A stretch of DNA of 64,000 nucleotides from Bacteroidota bacterium. GTDB taxonomy: Bacteria > Bacteroidota > Bacteroidia > Chitinophagales > Chitinophagaceae. The stretch covers positions 27,421-91,420 of the forward strand of contig JAKQJG010000140.1 in the NCBI GenBank assembly GCA_029561305.1, given 5' to 3'. This document shows, piece after piece, positions 10,183 through 21,286 of the stretch. Under the pieces are notes generated by a model. It saw only the letters and a list, made by a program, of their open reading frames with translations. It was not told the origin of the DNA and searched no databases. Position numbers and translations under genes: made by a program. Every line of letters starts with the position of its first letter. The first letter of the stretch is position 1.

Positions 10183-11316
10183 ATGCCACAATTATCTATT
10201 TGGGAGAAGGAAACATTTTTTGCGCCGCAGGATGTCATCATTGTAGGCAGTGGCTTTGTTGGCTTGTGGAGTGCCCTGAAACTGTTGGAGAAAGATCCTG
10301 CTCAAAAAATAACTATTCTTGAAAGAGGTATTATACCAACAGGCGCCAGTACACGAAATGCAGGCTTCAGTTGTTTTGGCAGCCCTTCTGAATTACTGCA
10401 CGATGTGGCTGCCGCAGGTGAAGAAAAAACCTTCCAGCTGGTATCGCTCCGGTACAAAGGTTTACTTCAAATAAGAAGATATTTTGCTGATAAAGAAATT
10501 GATTACGATGCTGCTGGCGGATTTGAGTGTTTTACAAACGACGCTGCAGACTGGATAGCCGTTGACAAAAATTTGAAATGGCTGAATGAAAAACTGCAAT
10601 CCATAACTGGTGAAGAAAAAACCTTCTGCAAGGCTGATGAAAAGCTGGAAGCAATGGGCTTTGCCGGTTTTGATCACATGATCGAAACAAAATTAGAGGG
10701 CGGTTTACATTCAGGCAAATTGGTAAAAGCTTTATTGCAGAAAGTACAAAACATGGGCGTGCAGGTGCTAACCAATATTGAAGTGAAAAAATTTTATACG
10801 AAAGAAGAAAGTATCATTATAGAAACTACCAATGAACTGAATTTTTGTGCCAGGCAGTTGCTCTTGTGCACCAATGCATTTACAAAAGAATTGTTACCAA
10901 CAGAAGACATCATCCCTAACCGGGGCCAGGTATTACTGACAAATGAAATTGACGTACTTAAGATAAAGGGAACTTTTCATTTTGATAAAGGCTTTTACTA
11001 TTTCCGCAACCTGGGCAACAGGCTGTTATTGGGTGGTGGAAGAAATAAGGCATTTGAAGAAGAAGAAACAACAACTATGACGACCACCCCCATGATTCAA
11101 AACGAATTAGAATCATTTATCAGGAAACATTTATTGCCGAACATTCCTTTCAGCATCACAGACAGGTGGAGCGGCATTATGGCGATGGGTTCAGAAAAAA
11201 TGCCAATAGTAAAAGCCATTGACAAAAATGTATTTTGTTGTGTTCGTATGAGTGGAATGGGTGTGGCGTTGGCACCGGTAGTCGCTGACCAGGTTGTTGA
11301 ATTAATGAAAAAGTAG
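10183..11316 (+). CDS. FAD-dependent oxidoreductase (DAO family)
   Basis: Rossmann motif DVIIVGSGFVGLWSALKLLEKDPAQKITILERG; C-term DRWSGIMAMGSEKMPIVKAI. Confidence 0.88.
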   Translation: MPQLSIWEKETFFAPQDVIIVGSGFVGLWSALKLLEKDPAQKITILERGIIPTGASTRNAGFSCFGSPSELLHDVAAAGEEKTFQLVSLRYKGLLQIRRYFADKEIDYDAAGGFECFTNDAADWIAVDKNLKWLNEKLQSITGEEKTFCKADEKLEAMGFAGFDHMIETKLEGGLHSGKLVKALLQKVQNMGVQVLTNIEVKKFYTKEESIIIETTNELNFCARQLLLCTNAFTKELLPTEDIIPNRGQVLLTNEIDVLKIKGTFHFDKGFYYFRNLGNRLLLGGGRNKAFEEEETTTMTTTPMIQNELESFIRKHLLPNIPFSITDRWSGIMAMGSEKMPIVKAIDKNVFCCVRMSGMGVALAPVVADQVVELMKK

Positions 11317-11343
11317 CCAGCCGGTTTTGAGTTTTCTTTCCAA

Positions 11344-12621
11344 CTATTGCTTGCTTATTTTCCTTGTAATGGTCTCACTTCCTTCGCCAATACGAACAAT
11401 ATAAATACCCCTCATTAAATGAGAAAGGCTCAATGTTGTTTTTTCTTTTGTTAACTCACCGCTCAGCACTTTTACTCCTGTGATGGAATAAACAGTAAAT
11501 GACTTTTTGATAAGCGCAGCAGCGGGTGTGTATTCAAGCGTTACAAAAGATGAAGCTGGGTTTGGATAAATTTTATAAACATCCTGCTTCACTGGCACTG
11601 GTGCAGCTACTGTATCCACGGCTACCGGTCCAGCCTGGACCAATGTACTGTCGCATGCAAAAGAAGCAAGGAAGTTGTTTCGGAAATTTCCTGTTGCAAA
11701 CAAGGCCCTCATTCTTTTCTTTTGCTCAACCGTAAACATATTCATACAGGCATCATCACTAAAATCCATAAAGTTCATGAACATATCGCCATCGGCTGTT
11801 TCAGAACATGCCGAAACAGTTGGAAAAGAAGGACAGCCAAAATTATAAGTTCTTTGTCTTGGTGTATCATCCGCTTCATCATCTCCACACTCAGTATCAC
11901 CCCAAATATGCTTTACGCCTAACCAGTGCCCTACTTCGTGAGTAAGTGTTCTTCCTTTATTAAACCTGGGGCGCAGGCTTCCAACGGTGCCGAATACATC
12001 AAAACCGATCACTACCCCATCCACGTTTGCGGGTGAGCCGGGTAAAGAAGCATAGCCCAAGGTCCTTCCACCTAAATTGCACACCCATATATTAAGGTAT
12101 TTTTTACTATCCCATGCATCATCGCCTCCTCTCATGTTGCTTTTCACTGCATCATCAGCAGAAAATACAGACATGCTGGTCTGTTTGCGGATGATACCTT
12201 TAGCCGGTCTTCCATCAGGCGCTACCTGGGCAAGACAAAAACGGATCCTTGCATCTGCAGCAACATTATCAAATACCAATGGCCTGTTAACCTTATCACT
12301 GTTCTGGTTACTAAAATCATTATTAAGCGCTGTTAGTTGCGATAGTATTTGTGTTTCGCTGATGTTTTGTTCCGGGGTGTTGTACACTACGTGGATAACT
12401 ACAGGAATATTGATCAGTTCATTAGCGGAAGTATCCCTGCGGGCAACCAGCCTGTTTTGCTCTAATGTCTTTTTTATTTGAAGTGCTGCCGCCTGGATGG
12501 ATTGTGCAACAGCAGGATTATTTTGAACCAGTTGAGTTTTATATGCTTCGGAACCGCAGTTGCGCTGCGCCTGCAGTGAGCAGGAAAGTGTAAGTAGTAA
12601 TATGCCTGTAAGTGTTTTCAT
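11344..12621 (-). CDS. M43 (pappalysin-like) zinc metalloprotease with T9SS type-A sorting domain
   Basis: LTHEVGHWLGVKHIWGD (HExxHxxGxxH) and C-term YKIYPNPASSFVTLEY. Start at MKTLTGILLL; ORF-track start 12738 is upstream. Confidence 0.88.
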   Translation of the reverse strand: MKTLTGILLLTLSCSLQAQRNCGSEAYKTQLVQNNPAVAQSIQAAALQIKKTLEQNRLVARRDTSANELINIPVVIHVVYNTPEQNISETQILSQLTALNNDFSNQNSDKVNRPLVFDNVAADARIRFCLAQVAPDGRPAKGIIRKQTSMSVFSADDAVKSNMRGGDDAWDSKKYLNIWVCNLGGRTLGYASLPGSPANVDGVVIGFDVFGTVGSLRPRFNKGRTLTHEVGHWLGVKHIWGDTECGDDEADDTPRQRTYNFGCPSFPTVSACSETADGDMFMNFMDFSDDACMNMFTVEQKKRMRALFATGNFRNNFLASFACDSTLVQAGPVAVDTVAAPVPVKQDVYKIYPNPASSFVTLEYTPAAALIKKSFTVYSITGVKVLSGELTKEKTTLSLSHLMRGIYIVRIGEGSETITRKISKQ

Positions 12622-13032
12622 AAAATCTGAATTGGAGTACCTGTTTGTGTACCCTTTTGAATTCAGTATTAGTGCCAGAGTGCGGAATGCAGTACCAGCA
12701 GGCATTTCAGCGGATTGGAGACAGCCAGCTATTCCCAAATATGGAAAATAGCAGTGTTTTGGTGCAAAAAATGGATGATTTTATGCAGTTTTACAACGGG
12801 ATACGGGGATCTACCTGGCGAAATGGCCACACAAATAAGTAATAATTCTTAAGAGGAATTGGAGTCAGGTTCCCTGAATGGTAAGCTTAGTGATGAGGAT
12901 ATTACTAATTCAGAGACCCTGCAATTAAGTAAAAAAATGCAGAAGCGCCAAAACAGAATTTGCAATCTTTTACAAATGCGTTTAGGGCTGGTGTGAATCC
13001 CTTTGCTACATTTGCCGGCAAATAAAATATTG

Positions 13033-13866
13033 ATGAATCGATCATTTACGTTCTTATTAGTTACTGCTTTATTTTTTTCCTGCAACGACCCTGTTAAAAA
13101 AGGTGCAGACGAACAAGCAACGCCTTCTACCACTAACACTGGTATACCTGCACCTCCCATGTTGTCGGCTGTGCTGATTGCAGAATATCCGCACGATACC
13201 GGCGCATTTACGGAAGGCTTGCAAATTCATGATGGAAAATTGTATGAAGGTACCGGGGAAGAAAAAAAGACCTTTATTCAAATCACCGACATCAAGACAG
13301 GAAGTGTTTTACAGAAACATCCAGTGAAAGACCCTGCGATATTTGGAGAAGGGATCAGTGTTTTTAAAGACAAGCTCTACCAACTTACCTATCAAAATAA
13401 CATTGCGCTGATTTACGATTTGAAAGATCTTTCGAAACCATTAAAAACCTTTCCCTGGCAGGGAGAAGGCTGGGGCATGACGAATAACGGATCAGAATTG
13501 ATCATAAGTGATGGAAAGGAAGCCGGCAACTTATATTTTGTAAATCCTGAAAACTTCCGTGTATCTCACATTATACAGGTAAGGGATAACAATGGACCTG
13601 TTAACTATGTTAATGAACTGGAGTATATTGAAGGTTTTATTTATGCCAATGTTTGGGGCACCACACAAATAATAAAAATTGATCCTTCCAACGGGCAGGT
13701 AATTGGTAAAATAGAAACGGCTGACATGCTCCGGTCGTTCTACTCTTCTTACCCCATCAGGCCAATGGAAAATGTATTGAACGGCATCGCCTACGACAGT
13801 ACAACTAAGAAGATATACATAACCGGGAAAAACTGGCCAAAGTTGTTTGAGATAAGGTTGAATTAG
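13033..13866 (+). CDS. Glutaminyl-peptide cyclotransferase (lipoprotein-type signal)
   Basis: SCND lipobox; EYPHDTGAFTEGLQIHDGKLYEGTGEE, ELEYIEGFIYANVWGT, NVLNGIAYDSTTKKIYITGKNWPKLFEI. Confidence 0.88.
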   Translation: MNRSFTFLLVTALFFSCNDPVKKGADEQATPSTTNTGIPAPPMLSAVLIAEYPHDTGAFTEGLQIHDGKLYEGTGEEKKTFIQITDIKTGSVLQKHPVKDPAIFGEGISVFKDKLYQLTYQNNIALIYDLKDLSKPLKTFPWQGEGWGMTNNGSELIISDGKEAGNLYFVNPENFRVSHIIQVRDNNGPVNYVNELEYIEGFIYANVWGTTQIIKIDPSNGQVIGKIETADMLRSFYSSYPIRPMENVLNGIAYDSTTKKIYITGKNWPKLFEIRLN

Positions 13867-13947
13867 CATAGATGCAGAAAAGTGACCTAGGAGGAAAGCG
13901 CTTATACTTACCTTTTGTCGCCCCGTTTTTTGAAATCAGTGCATAGA

Positions 13948-13975
13948 AAAAGGCGAAGCAATTACTTCGCCTTTT
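13948..13975. terminator. Bidirectional hairpin terminator
   Basis: AAAAGGCGAAG-caatta-CTTCGCCTTTT between convergent genes. Confidence 0.8.
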
Positions 13976-13993
13976 CAAATCATTGGTTTATAA

Positions 13994-14662
13994 TTATCTC
14001 AAATCAACAACCTCTACACCGGGATATTTTTTAGCATCAAATACAAACTGTGCATCGGTAATGTTAGCATTGCCGTTAAGCTTGCTTACCGTGTAGTTAT
14101 AGCGGTTACCAGCTTTCTCAAACAGTTTGGCGCCATTGAGTGTTTTCGATGCTTTATCAATATACAAAAGCACTTTAAAGAAAGGCTTTGCTTTGTCAAT
14201 TGGTGTAAGTTCTATCTCTTGTACAGTTTTTCCTTTTACGATTTTTTCACCATTCAGTTTATATAAGAAATCTTTATCGTAAAAATTGGTGAACAATTTT
14301 TGTGGTGTGATAGCATTGGCCGTTGGGTCAACTTTAGTAATGGTTACTTCGTTGGCTGATTTATCATAAGTGCTCACATTACTTCCATCGGAGAATATCT
14401 CCTGCCCGGTAATACTGATACGGTATTTACTTCCCTTCATATACACTGTACCTGATTTGTTGCCCAGCACTTTGCCTGCAGAGTTTTCAATACTCAATGA
14501 AAATTTTGCCTGTACAGACTTAAATGTTTTAAATTTTGCACTTACGGCATCCAGTACCGTCTTAGCTTCAGGATCGTTATTGCCCATACCAGGCTTTGGC
14601 TGTGCCATTGAAACAGTAAATACAGCAACGATCAGCACTAAAAAAGTAATAATTTTCTTCAT
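13994..14662 (-). CDS. LolA-like outer-membrane lipoprotein carrier protein
   Basis: Signal peptide; AVSAKFKTFKSVQAKFSLSIENSAGKVLGNKSGTVYMKGSKYRI ... FFKVLLYIDKASKTLNGAKLFEKAG. Confidence 0.85.
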   Translation of the reverse strand: MKKIITFLVLIVAVFTVSMAQPKPGMGNNDPEAKTVLDAVSAKFKTFKSVQAKFSLSIENSAGKVLGNKSGTVYMKGSKYRISITGQEIFSDGSNVSTYDKSANEVTITKVDPTANAITPQKLFTNFYDKDFLYKLNGEKIVKGKTVQEIELTPIDKAKPFFKVLLYIDKASKTLNGAKLFEKAGNRYNYTVSKLNGNANITDAQFVFDAKKYPGVEVVDLR

Positions 14663-14899
14663 TTCCAGGTTTTAATTTTCGTTTATAAAGGCGGCGCAAA
14701 TATACATGTTTAGAGGGGTATGGAGAAAGGAGGTTTAACCGGCCCATTTAAAGAACTGTTAATGTATCCCGCCAGGTGAATAAAAACAGCCATTTAAGTC
14801 ACTCAATAAAAAGCTTTGCCTATTTTGCATCCACTTCAACTTAAACCACGGCAACTCCGCTATTGATTCAGTTTTACTAAATCAAACACAACTCATTTA

Positions 14900-16096
14900 A
14901 TGGAAAAGAACATTGCTATTGCGCAAAGGGAGCAATATACTCCTTCGCCATTCACTCATTTTTTATGGTGGTTGTCAACTGCAGAAAAAGAATTACTGGC
15001 CGATGCCGTTATTGACCGGAACCGGTACAAGATCATCGGTATGACCGTATTGGCCACCTGGGCATTTGCCACCCTTGCCTGGACCTACTTTTTCAGCACG
15101 GTGACCGGTGACAGCTGGATGGCCTGGCCCCTGGGTTTTTTTATGGGATTTATCATTCTGACGATTGACCGGGCCCTGATAAAGGGCATTAACAAACAAA
15201 ACAAGAACCGCTTGCTGCCATTGCTGTTCAGGGGAATGCTGGCTGTTACTATCGGCACTTTTATGGCACAGCCTGCCTTGTTGTATATGTTTAAAAAAGA
15301 AATAAAACTGCAGACAGCTTATGATGACGAGCAGAAAAAAATAAACAACAGCTACCTGCTGGATTCCTTGTACAAAACGAACAAAACGGAACTGCTTGCA
15401 GAAAAAACAGGTTTGCAAAATGAATTGCGCCTGCAAATGGACGCTGTATCAAAGGCCAGGGAGAATTTTTTGGCCGAAGCCGATGGCAGTGGCGGTACTG
15501 GCAAAGTGGGTATTGAAAAAATAGCGCTGGCAAAAAAGCAGGAATATGAAAAGCTGGACGCAGCATATAAACAACAGTTGTTACTACAGCAGCCTACAAT
15601 AGACAGAATTGATGCAGCACTGAAGGATATTGACAATAAAACTAAACAGGAACAACAGGCTTATGCAGCAAATTTCAATGATGGTTTTCTCACACAGATA
15701 GAAGCCCTCAATAATTTGATAAAGACAAATAGTGCTTTACAAACAAGGTATTACCTCCTGGTGGCCATTTTGCTATTGATAGAACTGATGCCCGTTATTG
15801 CCAAAACCTTATTACCGGCCGGCACTTATGATGAAAAAGTGTTGTTAAGGGAAGAACTGGAAATAGAAATGGCGAAAGGAAATATACGGAGAGAACAGGA
15901 GTTGAAAGAACTGTACAACAGTCTTGCTTTGCAGCACGACAAAGAAACGATCAACGTATTTTTTAATATCACCAAAGAAGACAGGGAAGAAAAGATGAGA
16001 CAGTTTAGTAATAAATGGAAAACAGAAAACAATCAAACCTTTGACGGAATGTGGGAAAAAATGAAAAAAGAAATCCTGACCAAACAGGAGAACTGA
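14900..16096 (+). CDS. DUF4407 domain-containing membrane protein
   Basis: TM-rich N-term FFMGFIILTIDRALIKGINKQNK, coiled-coil middle, third TM LLVAILLLIELMPVIAKTLLP, pattern of DUF4407. Confidence 0.85.
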   Translation: MEKNIAIAQREQYTPSPFTHFLWWLSTAEKELLADAVIDRNRYKIIGMTVLATWAFATLAWTYFFSTVTGDSWMAWPLGFFMGFIILTIDRALIKGINKQNKNRLLPLLFRGMLAVTIGTFMAQPALLYMFKKEIKLQTAYDDEQKKINNSYLLDSLYKTNKTELLAEKTGLQNELRLQMDAVSKARENFLAEADGSGGTGKVGIEKIALAKKQEYEKLDAAYKQQLLLQQPTIDRIDAALKDIDNKTKQEQQAYAANFNDGFLTQIEALNNLIKTNSALQTRYYLLVAILLLIELMPVIAKTLLPAGTYDEKVLLREELEIEMAKGNIRREQELKELYNSLALQHDKETINVFFNITKEDREEKMRQFSNKWKTENNQTFDGMWEKMKKEILTKQEN

Positions 16097-16167
16097 TGTT
16101 GATTTACCGGCTGTTGTATCGTCAAATATAAACGACCGTTTTTTCAGCGGTTGTTCTATTTATCTTA

Positions 16168-17385
16168 TTAAGTTGAAGTTTGCATTGCCTCAGGTCCCTT
16201 TGTGTTATCAGCAGCAGGTTTTTTAGCCCCATTGTACCCTACTTTTAATTTGCTCAATGGCTTTTCAATAAACTTTGCTGAAAGTGAAGCAATGATGATC
16301 ACGCAGATACAATAGGTAATAAAGGATCCAACCTCGGAGGTAACGGCCATCTCCCACCAATCGATCGGCTTTTTAAACCTGGCTAAAAAGCCTGCATGGT
16401 TTGCCTCAAAATAATGAGATACCATCCGGTAAAGCCGCCAAAAAATGATGGGTACCAGCAGGTGATACAGGTAAATACCATAACTGATCCGGCCTACATA
16501 CAGTACTTTTTTATTCACCAGGAATTTTCCAAACCAATTATTATAACCCTTCAGCGCCCCTTCGATCAATGAAAATGAAATGATGGAGAAAAACAGCCTG
16601 TTGAATATAAAACCATAGTAATCTGATTTACTAACCAGGATAGGTATGGCCAATACAATGGAGCCAATTAAAGCAATCCTGATCCACTTTGTTATCAACA
16701 GTTTTTCTTTTTCGGTAGCCAAGGTATATTTATAGGCCATGATGCCGCCAATGGCAAATGCATCTGCACAATACTCCGTCAATATCTGCTGCGATATTAA
16801 AACAGGATGATAAAAAACAGCCCTGGTGGCAACGGAAGCTGCAATGATTAAGAGCAATGTCTTTAAAAAATGACGCTTAGGAATGAACAGGATGACAAAG
16901 GGCCAAAAAATATAAAACTGTTCTTCCACTGCCAATGTCCATAAATGTGCCGTAACCCTGTTGTATTCCTGTGTTTCAAACAGCCGGTAGTTACTTAAGT
17001 AAGAAAAATACCATTCGGCATGCTCTTTTACTTCTGCAGTGATGTTTGGAATAAGTAACAAAGCCAATAAATAAAGATAATAAGGAGGAAAGATCCTGAT
17101 GGTACGACGGAGCAAAAACACGAGTATCACTTTTGGCCTTGCAATACCCAACTGTTCGCCTTTTGCTTTTGCCGATATGAGTATCCTTGTAATTAGATAA
17201 CTGCTTAGCACAAAAAAGAAATTAATCCATTTACCACCACCCACAAACTCAGCCGCAGCACTATGGTGAAATGTCGGTAACCAATGATAACACACTACAA
17301 AAAAAACGGCAATAAACCGCAACCCGTCAAATTGCGGATTGTACTTTAGAATGGACCCAGCGTTATTCGTTTGTTCGATTCCCAT
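16168..17385 (-). CDS. Acyltransferase 3 family membrane protein (OafA/YrhL-like)
   Basis: FDGLRFIAVFFVVCYHW, FFVLSSYLITRIL, LWTLAVEEQFYIFWPF. Confidence 0.93.
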   Translation of the reverse strand: MGIEQTNNAGSILKYNPQFDGLRFIAVFFVVCYHWLPTFHHSAAAEFVGGGKWINFFFVLSSYLITRILISAKAKGEQLGIARPKVILVFLLRRTIRIFPPYYLYLLALLLIPNITAEVKEHAEWYFSYLSNYRLFETQEYNRVTAHLWTLAVEEQFYIFWPFVILFIPKRHFLKTLLLIIAASVATRAVFYHPVLISQQILTEYCADAFAIGGIMAYKYTLATEKEKLLITKWIRIALIGSIVLAIPILVSKSDYYGFIFNRLFFSIISFSLIEGALKGYNNWFGKFLVNKKVLYVGRISYGIYLYHLLVPIIFWRLYRMVSHYFEANHAGFLARFKKPIDWWEMAVTSEVGSFITYCICVIIIASLSAKFIEKPLSKLKVGYNGAKKPAADNTKGPEAMQTST

Positions 17386-17670
17386 TACAGATACTTAAAC
17401 AAGGCAGAACGTAAAAATAGGAATATATATTGTTTATAGACGGGGCAGGGGAAATAAACGAGGTGGCCACTGTCCGCTCTTTTATTCAACCCTTGTTCAT
17501 AAACGGATTCTGCTTAAATCAGAAAAAACTGCTTAGCATCGCAAAAAACCTTTATTACAATATGAAAAGCCTCCTGCTGTTTTTGATGTTTTTGCCTGTT
17601 ACCTATGCAACTGTTACTGTAAGCCAGGGATTTTCGTTGAGAGTTACCGGCACGGGACAGTAAGTAAAAC

Positions 17671-18129
17671 TTATCTTTTACCAAACAGCTTATCAATATC
17701 TTTTTCTGAAAGATTTATATATCCTTCCCTGGTAGTAAGCCTTACGCCATGCTTTGCAATCAGCGTGCAATGCTGCAGGTTCACACCGGCATTACCTAAC
17801 GTAAACGTCTGCATGTAATCCTTATTTTTCCGGTTGTTGTCATCAAAAAATGACTTTAGCAATTGATAGAATTGAGCGCATGCGTTTCCGGTTGCTTTAA
17901 ATTTGAGTGAAAAATAATTTACTTCCTGTTGCTTTTTAAAATCTTTCATTAACAGGAAATAAGTGGTATCACTGCCGTCAATGCTGTATTCCAGTTTAGC
18001 TATCAGTGTACCAATTGACTTTACTTGTCCTACAGGATACCAGTCGGCTTTATCTGCCATAGTTATTTGTGCAGCAAGGGAGTTTGCTGCAAAGAACAAT
18101 AGAACGCTGGTGATCGTTTTTAACAGCAT
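17671..18129 (-). CDS. Hypothetical secreted protein
   Basis: Signal-peptide-like MLLKTITSVLLFFAANSLAAQ; codon-like ORF without recognised domain. Confidence 0.6.
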   Translation of the reverse strand: MLLKTITSVLLFFAANSLAAQITMADKADWYPVGQVKSIGTLIAKLEYSIDGSDTTYFLLMKDFKKQQEVNYFSLKFKATGNACAQFYQLLKSFFDDNNRKNKDYMQTFTLGNAGVNLQHCTLIAKHGVRLTTREGYINLSEKDIDKLFGKR

Positions 18130-18378
18130 TAAAAGTTGTTTTGTGGAAACAAAATTGCAAAAACCCGGTGACAATTGCAATAACGAAAATGGGTGACAGG
18201 GAACAACCTTCAAAAAGGGTGGCTAACCTTTTAATAAAGCCCGGGCTGCTGATTTCCCGGTAATTTAAAGAATCAATAATCCTGCATAATGGTACAAAGG
18301 CTGGCAACCCTAAAAATTGAAATGCCGGTCCACTGTTCAATCAACCGAAAAACGTATTTTTGATTTAACCAATCAGCT

Positions 18379-19524
18379 ATGAAGAAATCCATATTCACTT
18401 TTACAGTTGTTATAACACTCATCAATCTGCATGCTCAAAACCTGGTAATTAATCCCGATGCTGAAAGTTTGCCAAGAGGAACCGGATGGACAGTACTAAG
18501 CCAGGGTGCCCTAACCTGTTTGCTGGTACCGACTAATAATATGGTGAACTGGACGATGAAACCAAATGGCACCGCCAATTATCCTTACGATCACACAACA
18601 GGAGCCACTGGAGGCACCGTGTTTTTCCCGGGCTGCGATACTTATTTTACCGGTCCATTTGAACTGGAGCAAATTATTGATGTATCCGCCGACAGCAGCA
18701 GCATAGATGCTGGCAGCCAGTTATATGATTTTAGTGGTTACATCCAGACGCCCGTATCCAATCAAACCGATATCGGAAGATTTGTGGTTGATTTTATGAA
18801 CAGCGCCAACACAATATTAGGTGCCAGCTATAGAAGTGACTGGCAGTCTAACTTTGATGGTTCCGGAACTGCCTGGCAACAACATTCCAATACCAGGACT
18901 GCGCCTGCCGGCACCAGGAAGGTGCGGATCAAACTGCAGACGCAGCTGTATATTAACCAACCGGCAATCAATGTATATTTTGATGACATTAGCTTTAGCA
19001 AAACTTCCGTTGTGCCAGCCGGGTTAATTGCGTTTACAGGTAACAGTAATGGCAACGAATCCAACTTGCAATGGCAACTGGCGGAACCTGTGCTGTACAC
19101 TAAAATTGAATTAGAAAGAAGTACGGACGGCGCTCACTTCAACCGGTTAGCAACATTGTCAGCAGGTTCGGCTGGAAAGTTTAAAGATATCCCAACAGCA
19201 GAAAAAAACTATTACCGGCTGAAGTTTTCCCATGCGGATGGCAGCAGCAGCTATAGTCATATAATAACTATAAAACTGAAACAACAACCAATTACCATTT
19301 CTATTTCGCCTAACCCTGCCCGTGATGTTCTGAATATAACCGGCATAAGCTGTCCGGGTAATATTTCTCTTATCAACAGTAGTGGAATCATAGTGCTTAC
19401 TGCAGGTGTAAACAGCCCGGCAGCCAGGCTTGATATAGCCAAACTGCCACAGGGCCTGTACATTGCCCGGTACAGTTGCAACGGAAACACCATCAATACA
19501 AAATTGCTGGTATCCCGCCAGTAA
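18379..19524 (+). CDS. Secreted protein with T9SS type-A sorting domain
   Basis: Signal peptide; ISISPNPARDVLNITGIS...GLYIARYSCNGNTINTKLLVSRQ. Confidence 0.85.
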   Translation: MKKSIFTFTVVITLINLHAQNLVINPDAESLPRGTGWTVLSQGALTCLLVPTNNMVNWTMKPNGTANYPYDHTTGATGGTVFFPGCDTYFTGPFELEQIIDVSADSSSIDAGSQLYDFSGYIQTPVSNQTDIGRFVVDFMNSANTILGASYRSDWQSNFDGSGTAWQQHSNTRTAPAGTRKVRIKLQTQLYINQPAINVYFDDISFSKTSVVPAGLIAFTGNSNGNESNLQWQLAEPVLYTKIELERSTDGAHFNRLATLSAGSAGKFKDIPTAEKNYYRLKFSHADGSSSYSHIITIKLKQQPITISISPNPARDVLNITGISCPGNISLINSSGIIVLTAGVNSPAARLDIAKLPQGLYIARYSCNGNTINTKLLVSRQ

Positions 19525-19538
19525 GGCTGTTGATCTGA

Positions 19539-19880
19539 TTAACCGGCAGTGGATGCGATCAATGCCGCGGAAGCAGCAGCCTGTGTGGCGGCACCTGCAG
19601 CTTCAGTACTGGTATTGGCCATGCTTATAAAATTATACCCCCACCCTTTCAGTTCATTCTTCCACACAAGGGAGCCGTCTTTGGCAGACAGACAAATCAG
19701 GATACCCGAAATTCCTATATATAATTTATCTCCTTCATTCACTATTTGCCCTATGCCACTGAGCATGGAACTCTTAACGTATTCCTTTAATTTTATTTCC
19801 CACACAATGGCGCCATCTTTTTTATTAATCGCTGCCACTCTCCCGTTCGTTAAAATGTATAGCACGTTTTGCTTTCTCAT
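19539..19880 (-). CDS. PQQ-like beta-propeller repeat protein (short)
   Basis: VLYILTNGRVAAINKKDGAIVWEIKL ... ILICLSAKDGSLVWKNELKGWGY repeats. Confidence 0.7.
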   Translation of the reverse strand: MRKQNVLYILTNGRVAAINKKDGAIVWEIKLKEYVKSSMLSGIGQIVNEGDKLYIGISGILICLSAKDGSLVWKNELKGWGYNFISMANTSTEAAGAATQAAASAALIASTAG

Positions 19881-19976
19881 CTTTGAATATTTTTGCTAAA
19901 AATAAGAAAAGAAAAAATACAAACGGATACAGGTTTGCATGGTCCTGCCGTATCTTCATCAACTGAAATAAATGTT

Positions 19977-21278
19977 ATGTATAAAATTTTCTTTCCGGCA
20001 GTACTGCTGCTGTTTTTTTCCTGCGGACAAAAGAATACCAGTAATAGTAACGACGCCGTACAACTTAACAGCCTTGCAGAAAAATATGTACGGCTGGGGC
20101 TTGCCATCGGGCAATATGATGAAAGCTTTGTAGATGCATATTATGGACCTGATTCACTAAAACCTGCAATGGTAAAAACTGACAGTGTTTTTCCGAAAGA
20201 CCGTTTTCTTGCTGAAGTGAACATGCTTACAAATGACCTGAAAGCATTGGAAGGAAATGCAAATGATACAATAGCCAAACGTTCAGCATGGATCACATCG
20301 CAGCTAAAAGCATTTGAAAGAAGGATAAAACTATTTGGCGGCGACTCTGCTTCTTTTGAGATAGAAACAAAAGAATTGTATGGCGTAACTGTGCCGGTGT
20401 ATGACACAATGCACTTTAAAGCGATCGCAAACGAACTAGACAGTCTTTTGCCAGGGCCTGGTACGGTGAATGAACGATTTCAGCAATTGGCCAACCACTT
20501 TGTTATTCCAAAAACAAAACTGGACACCGTTTTAAAAACATCTATTGCAGAATGCAGGAAACGCACTTTAAAATACTATCCACTACCGGCAACAGAAAAC
20601 TTTACTTTGGAATTTGTGACCAATAAACCCTGGAGTGGTTATAACTGGTACAAAGGCAATTACCGGAGTGTTATTCAGATAAATACTGACCTGGATATTT
20701 TTATCGACAGGGTGATTGACGTGGGCAGTCATGAGAGTTACCCGGGCCACCATGTGTACAATATGCTGCTGGAAAAAAATCTTTACCGTGATAAAGGCTG
20801 GGTGGAGATCTCTTTCTACCCCTTGTACAGTCCCCAGTCACTGATTGCTGAGGGCAGCGCTAACTACGGAATAGAACTGGCTTTCCCGGGTGATGAAAAA
20901 ATTGAATTTGCAAAAAATGTATTGTTGCCGCTTGCAGGCATTGACACAACCCATATCAGTTTATACTTTAAAGCACTTGAGTTAAGAGATGAATTAAACT
21001 TTGTCCGCAATGAAGTATGCAGGGGCCTGATGAATAAAACCATGACAGAGAAAGAAGCAGTTTACTGGCTCAAAAATTTTTCATTAATGAATGAATCCGC
21101 TGCTGTGAAATCGATTAGTTTTATAAAAGCCAACAGGAGTTATGTGATCAATTACAATTATGGTAAGCGCATGGCAAAACAATATATTGAAAAGAAAGCC
21201 GGCACAGCTGTTGATAAAAAATGGGAAGCATTTGGATGGCTGCTGAGTAATCAAGTGGAGCCATCAGCCTTACAATAA
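19977..21278 (+). CDS. DUF885-like metallopeptidase-fold lipoprotein
   Basis: LLFFSCG lipobox; HESYPGHHVYNMLLE and ...PQSLIAEGSANYGIELAFPG typical of DUF885 proteins. Confidence 0.75.
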   Translation: MYKIFFPAVLLLFFSCGQKNTSNSNDAVQLNSLAEKYVRLGLAIGQYDESFVDAYYGPDSLKPAMVKTDSVFPKDRFLAEVNMLTNDLKALEGNANDTIAKRSAWITSQLKAFERRIKLFGGDSASFEIETKELYGVTVPVYDTMHFKAIANELDSLLPGPGTVNERFQQLANHFVIPKTKLDTVLKTSIAECRKRTLKYYPLPATENFTLEFVTNKPWSGYNWYKGNYRSVIQINTDLDIFIDRVIDVGSHESYPGHHVYNMLLEKNLYRDKGWVEISFYPLYSPQSLIAEGSANYGIELAFPGDEKIEFAKNVLLPLAGIDTTHISLYFKALELRDELNFVRNEVCRGLMNKTMTEKEAVYWLKNFSLMNESAAVKSISFIKANRSYVINYNYGKRMAKQYIEKKAGTAVDKKWEAFGWLLSNQVEPSALQ

Positions 21279-21286
21279 ACTACCCG

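Noticed and set aside
17430-17663. 77-aa + strand ORF
   Set aside because: No recognisable domain; the internal MKSLLLFLMFLPVTYATVTVSQGF segment looks signal-like but the ORF ends shortly after, so evidence is insufficient.
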